Positions 35,623 through 40,058 of a DNA stretch of 40,058 nt are shown here, piece by piece (position 1 is the stretch's first letter; every line of letters begins with the position of its first letter). Source of the stretch: Pseudomonadota bacterium (GTDB taxonomy: Bacteria > Pseudomonadota > Gammaproteobacteria > Steroidobacterales > Woeseiaceae); assembly GCA_022574185.1 (NCBI GenBank), contig JACZSM010000022.1, forward strand, positions 1 to 40,058. The letters run 5' to 3'. The notes under the pieces were generated by a model. The model was not told where the DNA came from. It worked only from the letters and a program-made list of their open reading frames with translations, and made no database searches. The position numbers and the translations under genes were made by a program.

Positions 35623-36057
35623 ATGAAAAGCACGAAACTCATAGATCAGCTGCGGCGCAATCAAGTGGCATTAATCAGCCTCGTGATCGCGATAATCAGC
35701 CTCAGTTACAACACCTGGCGGAATGAAGCGAGTGAAGAGAACCGCACGCAGCGGCTGGTCTCGATCGAGATCTTGCTAAAGATAGGCGAACTCGAAGAAC
35801 TCGTTCTCTATAGTTATTATGACCCTGGCGTGAGCGCGAAAAGCAACCCGAGAACGGGTTGGGCCCTCATTCTGACCATTGAGGATCTTGCACAAATTCT
35901 TGCGTCGCCGTTTCCTGCTGCCGCCAAACAACTCAAAGATACCTGGCAGGTACATTGGAGCACCTTGGCTGAAAGCGGTGAATCCAAAGACGCTATTCGT
36001 GCCTCGATCAACGATTTACGACAAGACGTGCTGGCGCTGCTGCGCAGGCTTGACTAG
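35623..36057 (+). CDS. Hypothetical protein with one N-terminal membrane helix
   Basis: A 144-residue protein I do not recognise. Residues ~14-30 (QVALISLVIAIISLSYNTW) form one membrane anchor after a short basic N-terminus. The rest is a soluble helical domain with a charged tail (DDLRQDVLALLRRLD-like). It contains no enzyme motif. It begins 32 nt after the MFS gene and is followed 14 nt later by another small membrane protein. It might be a small accessory or signalling protein. Confidence 0.65.
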   Translation: MKSTKLIDQLRRNQVALISLVIAIISLSYNTWRNEASEENRTQRLVSIEILLKIGELEELVLYSYYDPGVSAKSNPRTGWALILTIEDLAQILASPFPAAAKQLKDTWQVHWSTLAESGESKDAIRASINDLRQDVLALLRRLD

Positions 36058-36071
36058 CCTGAGGGACGACG

Positions 36072-36461
36072 ATGCACACACGAGTACTCATGATCATCAG
36101 CGCGGTATTCCTGGCCATACTTGGGCTGGCGACGTCATTCGCCGCGGAAGAAATTCTGTCCGTGCATGGTGCGACGCCGGATACATCGACAATCCTGCTG
36201 ATTCGGATGATGGGTGCTCTATACCTGGGCTTCGCGCTTTTGAACTGGACCGCGCGCGGCGTGCTGATCGGCGGTATTTATAGCCGCCCAGTAGCGTTCG
36301 GCAACTTCGTGCACTTCACGATGGTTGGTATCATGCTGACCAAGGCCGCTATCGTGCACGGGGCGACTCAGTTGGCGGCGAGTGCGTTCGTCTTTTCGAT
36401 TTTTGCCGTGTGGTTCGGGCTGGTGTTATTCAGACACTCGCCACAGTCGACGACAAACTGA
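36072..36461 (+). CDS. Small integral membrane protein, DUF4345-like
   Basis: A 129-residue protein made almost only of hydrophobic segments, about four helices, with a charged N-terminal turn (MHTRV). The central segment LLIRMMGALYLGFALLNW followed by TARG resembles DUF4345-type membrane proteins. No enzymatic residues stand out. It has GAGGG upstream of ATG at 36072, 14 nt after the previous gene, so it probably belongs to the same transcript. Function is unknown. Confidence 0.7.
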   Translation: MHTRVLMIISAVFLAILGLATSFAAEEILSVHGATPDTSTILLIRMMGALYLGFALLNWTARGVLIGGIYSRPVAFGNFVHFTMVGIMLTKAAIVHGATQLAASAFVFSIFAVWFGLVLFRHSPQSTTN

Positions 36462-36469
36462 ACGACGCA

Positions 36470-38332
36470 TCAGTTGCTCAGATCCAGACCGATTATGACC
36501 GGGTCGTGGTCGGATGTGCGATACGGGTTGCTGTCGTCAAACAGAGCCGCGGCCCGACCAGACTCGAGATTGTAATCACGGACTGGCGGTTCATCGGCAT
36601 TGATATGCCACTCGACCACTTCGGTGACCTGTGGCACCAGGCTAGCTGACGCGAAGGCGTGGTCAAGTGCGCCGGCCTGGCCATTAAAAACGTATGAGTA
36701 AGCATCCGTGCCGCTGAACGTCTCCAGCAGGTTGTCGAGCCCGGCGCTTTTGAGCGTTGTTAGAGGATCCTCGAAGAGGTGCGCATTGAAGTCGCCGATG
36801 ATCAGGTAATCGGCATCACCGCTGCCCGTGGGATCGCGCGCAACCCAGTCGGCGAGGGCAGCGGCAGCGCTGGTTCGCGTTGCGTTGCAATTGCCCTGGC
36901 CATCACCGAGGTCAGGATCGCCAATGTCGTCGCAGGACGAACCCTTCGATTTGAGATGGTTGATGACGACCGATAGCACAGCGTTGTTCGATGTTTGTAC
37001 AAACGATTGTGCGAGCGCGGGACGATTGCGCCCGTCGTTAAACTTTGCGTCGACGCTGGAATCCAGGATTACGGCTGGGCCATTCAGACTGATCGTTGCT
37101 GTCTTGAAAAGAAATCCGGTCGTGATTACGTTGCTGCCAATTGCAGCGGTTCTGACGTAGTCGTAGGTACTGCTGCTCGTCAGGTTCAATGTGTCGACGA
37201 TGATCTGCAGCGCTGCGCCTGCATTGTTTTCGATTTCCACCAATCCAACGATATCAGCATCGAGCATATCGAGAGTCGTGACAAGCTTCGACAGCTGACG
37301 GTCGAGTTCTGCGGTTGAATCGGCGCCGCGGCAACCGCCACTGCCGGACGGACCGCAAGTGCTTTGCCCGGTGTCGATGGTCGAGAAAAAATTCAGAGCA
37401 TTAAAGCTGACTATGCGCAGGGTACCGTTGACGACCGGGGCGCCAGGCCTGGGATTATGCGACTCGAACTGTGGGTCCGCGGTTGGCATCAGCCGATACG
37501 CCTCTGAGCCTCGGGCGCCACTGCCACGGGAGAATCGCAATACGCCGGTCAGCGCTGTGACCTGGTCACCGCTGCGTATGGAATAATCGGCAGCGGCGCT
37601 GGCCGTGAGAAACGCGATCGGCGTGGCATATGACACCTTGCGACCGTCATCGAGCAATAGCGACCGCGCCGCGAGAGCTTCACGATGCGCGGTATATCCG
37701 GCAATATCCGGTACGTTCTGATTCGTGAATTGGTAGGGTCGGCCGCCTTGCGCCAGGCCAACCTCGCCATAACGCTCGAGGTTGTACAAACTTGTAACCG
37801 TTAGTGCCTGCGGCAGTCGAATCAGCATGCCTTCGAATCGTTCCAGGTCGGCGATCAGGCTGCCGTCGCTGTTCGTTGTCAATGCTGCCGCGGGCAGGAT
37901 TACATTGACGGGGTCAATCGTTCCCGACCCGATGATCGTGACTTGAGCGGCGGTGATTTGTGTCTCGCCGAAGTATTCGCTGACCATGCCCTCGACGGAT
38001 ACGCGATCGCCGGTTGAAACATCAATAGCCGGGCTACTGCCATCGAATACAAAAATACCATCCGAGGTCGCGGGATCGGCGTCGTTGACTGTATCCTGCA
38101 AATAGAATCCATCGAGATTGCGACTGTCGTCGGCATCATTATTCTGAAAATCACCGGTCACGATGCCGGTAATTGTCACGGTCTGCCCGATCAATGGGCT
38201 GGTCGCGCCGTTTCCCTGCACTTCGTAGATCGAAGTGCCTGCGGCATTGTCAGGCGATGAGTTCGAACGATTGGTGCCGCTGCCACCACAGGCGGTCAAG
38301 AGCGCAACGAAAATAACAAGCGATTCGCGCAT
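36470..38332 (-). CDS. ExeM/NucH-type extracellular endonuclease, lipoprotein
   Basis: Predicted exported DNase of the endonuclease/exonuclease/phosphatase family, 620 residues, close in layout to ExeM of Shewanella. A lipoprotein signal ends at LLTACGGS (C15). An OB-fold-like part (QTVTITGIVTGDFQ, RVSVEGMVSEYF) precedes the catalytic domain. The catalytic domain has RIVSFNALNFF, VEIENNAG, NHLKSKGSSCDD, IIGDFNAH and the terminal SDHDPVIIGL. The ATG at 38332 is the only good start. The lipid anchor suggests cell-surface DNA digestion for phosphate or nucleosides. It converges on the small membrane protein gene with an 8-nt gap. Confidence 0.88.
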   Translation of the reverse strand: MRESLVIFVALLTACGGSGTNRSNSSPDNAAGTSIYEVQGNGATSPLIGQTVTITGIVTGDFQNNDADDSRNLDGFYLQDTVNDADPATSDGIFVFDGSSPAIDVSTGDRVSVEGMVSEYFGETQITAAQVTIIGSGTIDPVNVILPAAALTTNSDGSLIADLERFEGMLIRLPQALTVTSLYNLERYGEVGLAQGGRPYQFTNQNVPDIAGYTAHREALAARSLLLDDGRKVSYATPIAFLTASAAADYSIRSGDQVTALTGVLRFSRGSGARGSEAYRLMPTADPQFESHNPRPGAPVVNGTLRIVSFNALNFFSTIDTGQSTCGPSGSGGCRGADSTAELDRQLSKLVTTLDMLDADIVGLVEIENNAGAALQIIVDTLNLTSSSTYDYVRTAAIGSNVITTGFLFKTATISLNGPAVILDSSVDAKFNDGRNRPALAQSFVQTSNNAVLSVVINHLKSKGSSCDDIGDPDLGDGQGNCNATRTSAAAALADWVARDPTGSGDADYLIIGDFNAHLFEDPLTTLKSAGLDNLLETFSGTDAYSYVFNGQAGALDHAFASASLVPQVTEVVEWHINADEPPVRDYNLESGRAAALFDDSNPYRTSDHDPVIIGLDLSN

Positions 38333-38372
38333 CAGACTATGCTAGCCCGAAGGGGATGCAACGCGATCGCTC

Positions 38373-39071
38373 CTACGCCATATCGAAAAATAATAACTCC
38401 GAGCGCTCAATAGCGCTAAACCTCAGCGTCTGTTCGTCCCGCGTCATGATGGCATCGCCGGCGACCAGGGTTTGACCTGCAATGTCGACAGAACCGCGGA
38501 CGACCTGAATAAAGCCGCGACGCTGCCCATTGAATTCGTAATCGAGTGCGGTGTTCTCATCGAGTTCGGTCGAGTACAGATTGACGTCCTGGTGAATCGT
38601 CAACGAGCCGTCCCGTCCGTCACGTGAACCGACGAGTCGCCAGCGATTGCTTTTTTCCTCGGGCGGAAACAGCTTCTGTTCGTAACCGGGTTCGAGGCCA
38701 TTCTGCTCGGGAAGAATCCAGATCTGCAGCAGGTGAGCCTCGTCGTCCATCGAGTGATTGAACTCGCTGTGCATGATGCCGGTGCCGGCGGTCATGCGCT
38801 GCAGCTCGCCGGCGCGAATGACGGAGCCGTTGCCCATGTTGTCCTTGTGCTCGAGCGCACCGTCAATCATGTACGTGATGATCTCCATGTCCTGGTGCGG
38901 GTGAGTGTCGAAACCGCGGCCGGCTTCGATCCAGTCTTCGTTGACGACGCGCAGTTTCGCAAAACTCATCATCGACGGATTGTGATAGTCCGCAAACGAA
39001 AATGTATGTCTGCTCCTGAGCCAGCCGTGGTCAGCAGCGCCACGGCTATCGGAGCGAATTATGTCGATCAT
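38373..39071 (-). CDS. Pirin family protein
   Basis: Two-domain cupin protein of 232 residues, similar to E. coli YhhW, which has quercetinase activity. The metal site is complete in the N-terminal cupin: H57, H59 (FDTHPHQDMEI), H101 and E103 (GTGIMHSEFN), with the same numbering as I recall for YhhW. Start ATG at 39071; the N-terminus IDIIRSDSRGAADHGWLRSR is typical. It is divergent from a small secreted protein gene. Physiological substrate is unknown; roles in redox stress are reported for family members. Confidence 0.92.
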   Translation of the reverse strand: MIDIIRSDSRGAADHGWLRSRHTFSFADYHNPSMMSFAKLRVVNEDWIEAGRGFDTHPHQDMEIITYMIDGALEHKDNMGNGSVIRAGELQRMTAGTGIMHSEFNHSMDDEAHLLQIWILPEQNGLEPGYEQKLFPPEEKSNRWRLVGSRDGRDGSLTIHQDVNLYSTELDENTALDYEFNGQRRGFIQVVRGSVDIAGQTLVAGDAIMTRDEQTLRFSAIERSELLFFDMA

Positions 39072-39091
39072 CTCGGCCTCCCGGACGAGGA

Positions 39092-39120
39092 TTGCGATGC
39101 TGATTGTGCGTTATTATAGT
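39092..39120 (+). promoter_or_regulatory. Candidate sigma-70 promoter
   Basis: TTGCGA at 39092-39097 (4 of 6 to the -35 consensus), exactly 17 bases of spacer, then TATAGT at 39115-39120 (5 of 6 to the -10 consensus). It would start transcription near 39127, about 25 nt before the ATG at 39153. This is the best consensus promoter I found in the window. Confidence 0.5.
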
Positions 39121-39152
39121 GTCGGTGTCGTCATCGACTAAGGAAATGCCAC

Positions 39153-39551
39153 ATGACTCGAACAATCACAACAGCGTTGCTTGTACTGTTGCTGGCAGGC
39201 ACTATGGCGTCGGCGAGCGAGCTCGTAAAGGAATTTTCCGGCAGAGCCAGTGTTACAACGGCTATTTTTGACGTTGATTCGCCCTGGATAATGGATTGGA
39301 ATCTGAATGCCGATTACGATCAGCTGGTTGCGCTCGATATCACGCTCATCGAGGCGAAAACCGGCCGGCATGTCGGACGCGTTCTGCACACGAAGCGCAA
39401 GGGCAATGGCGTCAAGTTATTCTACGAAGCGGGTAGCTACCAGTTGCGCATCAGCGCCACGCTGGCGCGCTGGCGAATCAAGATAGAACAGCTTACGGAC
39501 GAAGAGGCGGAGTTGTATGTGCCGATAGGCCCAAAACGTTCAGCTTTCTAA
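39153..39551 (+). CDS. Small secreted hypothetical protein
   Basis: A 132-residue protein with a clear Sec signal (MTRTITTALLVLLLAGTMASA, cleavage near residue 20-22). The mature part is beta-rich: FDVDSPWIMDWNLNADY, IEAKTGRHVGRVLHTKRK, YQLRISATLARWRIKIEQL. The last of these, with its Trp and the approach to a YEAGSYQLRI strand, looks like a small beta-sandwich. AGGA lies eight bases before ATG at 39153, and the promoter above fits it. I do not recognise a family. The sulfatase gene follows 34 nt later, so the two may share a transcript. Confidence 0.7.
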   Translation: MTRTITTALLVLLLAGTMASASELVKEFSGRASVTTAIFDVDSPWIMDWNLNADYDQLVALDITLIEAKTGRHVGRVLHTKRKGNGVKLFYEAGSYQLRISATLARWRIKIEQLTDEEAELYVPIGPKRSAF

Positions 39552-39585
39552 ATGTCTTTGAACCCTGATCCTGGAGCTTGATACG

Positions 39586-40058
39586 ATGGCAACATTCATT
39601 CGAAATGTAAGAATTCTCACATTCCTGTTGGTCCTAATTGTGTCTGTGCCACTGGCTGTGGCTGCGCCAGGAAGCGATGAAAAACCCAATATTGTCCTCG
39701 TCCTGATGGACAATTTTGGTTACGGGGAGATTGGCGTTTATGGTGGCGGTGTCTTGCGCGGGGCACCAACGCCCAGAATTGACAGCATTGCCGCTGAGGG
39801 ATTCCAACTAACCAACTTCAATGTCGAAGCGGAGTGTACGCCGTCGCGTACCTCATTGATGACTGGTCGTTACGGGATTCGTGCCCGGCAGCGGCCTGAC
39901 GGTCCTCCCAGGGGTATATGGTGGGGCATCACCAAGTGGGAAATTACACTGGCGGAGATGCTGTCGGATGCCGGTTACGCGACGGGCATGTTCGGGAAAT
40001 GGCACTTGGGAGACACCGAAGGACGGTTTCCCACAGACCAGGGTTTCGATGAGTGGTA
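39586..40058 (+). CDS. Sulfatase (arylsulfatase), cut by window end
   Basis: N-terminal 157 codons of a formylglycine-dependent sulfatase, continuing past the window. A signal peptide (LTFLLVLIVSVPLAVA) predicts export. The formylglycine site is C84-T-P-S-R88 (EAECTPSRTSLMTGR). The first metal motif reads MDNFGYGEIG (D42-N43), where most sulfatases have two Asp. GKWHLG with K138 and H140 is also present. GGAG lies nine bases before ATG at 39586. Sulfate ester specificity cannot be read. An unrelated-position remnant of another sulfatase lies at 23114. Confidence 0.93.
   Translation, partial: MATFIRNVRILTFLLVLIVSVPLAVAAPGSDEKPNIVLVLMDNFGYGEIGVYGGGVLRGAPTPRIDSIAAEGFQLTNFNVEAECTPSRTSLMTGRYGIRARQRPDGPPRGIWWGITKWEITLAEMLSDAGYATGMFGKWHLGDTEGRFPTDQGFDEW

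Overview
The window reads as chromosomal DNA of a moderately GC-rich, aerobic, heterotrophic gammaproteobacterium, possibly a marine or sediment one. This is inferred from gene content: a glyoxylate shunt built on a short AceA plus malate synthase G, RhlE, YadGH-like and CurA-like proteins, many exported lipoproteins, and peptidases, a nuclease and sulfatases typical of scavenging bacteria. No rRNA, CRISPR array, insertion sequence, integrase or phage gene was seen. There is one tRNA, tRNA-Gly with anticodon CCC and an encoded CCA end. Genes are packed in short operons, often with 4-bp ATGA overlaps.

Layout. (1) 91-5322: a short methylenetetrahydrofolate reductase and a TPR-sulfotransferase, an aspartyl/asparaginyl-hydroxylase-type Fe(II)/2OG enzyme, homocysteine S-methyltransferase (MmuM), and a DUF6445-type protein that also carries an HxD...H pattern. 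(2) 5395-9074: an operon of PuuB-like FAD oxidoreductase, CurA-like reductase, peptide deformylase and an SDR. (3) 9117-13491, minus strand: a fatty acyl-CoA degradation operon (acyl-CoA dehydrogenase, MFE-2-type hydroxyacyl-CoA dehydrogenase, thiolase, quinone oxidoreductase). Next to it is a RamB/ScfR-type regulator that is divergent from aceA-glcB. Acetyl-CoA from the operon would feed the glyoxylate shunt, so the regulator probably coordinates the two. The divergent control region carries three direct repeats with exact 14-bp spacing.

(4) 18812-20552: RhlE helicase and a YciI-like protein, separated by a hairpin-rich gap. (5) 20849-22969: a large TMTC-like membrane protein with a C-terminal TPR domain. 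(6) 22970-23570: a frameshifted sulfatase remnant ending against tRNA-Gly. (7) 23653-28128: a tightly coupled operon of class III aminotransferase, beta-keto acid cleavage enzyme (BKACE), Asp/Glu racemase, D-cysteine desulfhydrase/cysteate-lyase-type PLP enzyme and a DUF1697 protein. I know no named pathway with this gene set, and it is my best candidate for an undescribed system.

(8) 28228-31521: a lipoprotein, an Lgt-like membrane protein and a YadGH-type ABC exporter. (9) 31536-40058: exported or membrane functions, including an M64 metallopeptidase divergent from a DUF885 peptidase, an MFS transporter, two small membrane proteins, an ExeM-like lipoprotein nuclease, pirin, a small secreted protein and the start of a sulfatase cut by the window edge.

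Limits: all assignments come from reading motifs and remembered family patterns; no alignment or search was run. I saw no convincing rho-independent terminator (stem plus T-run).
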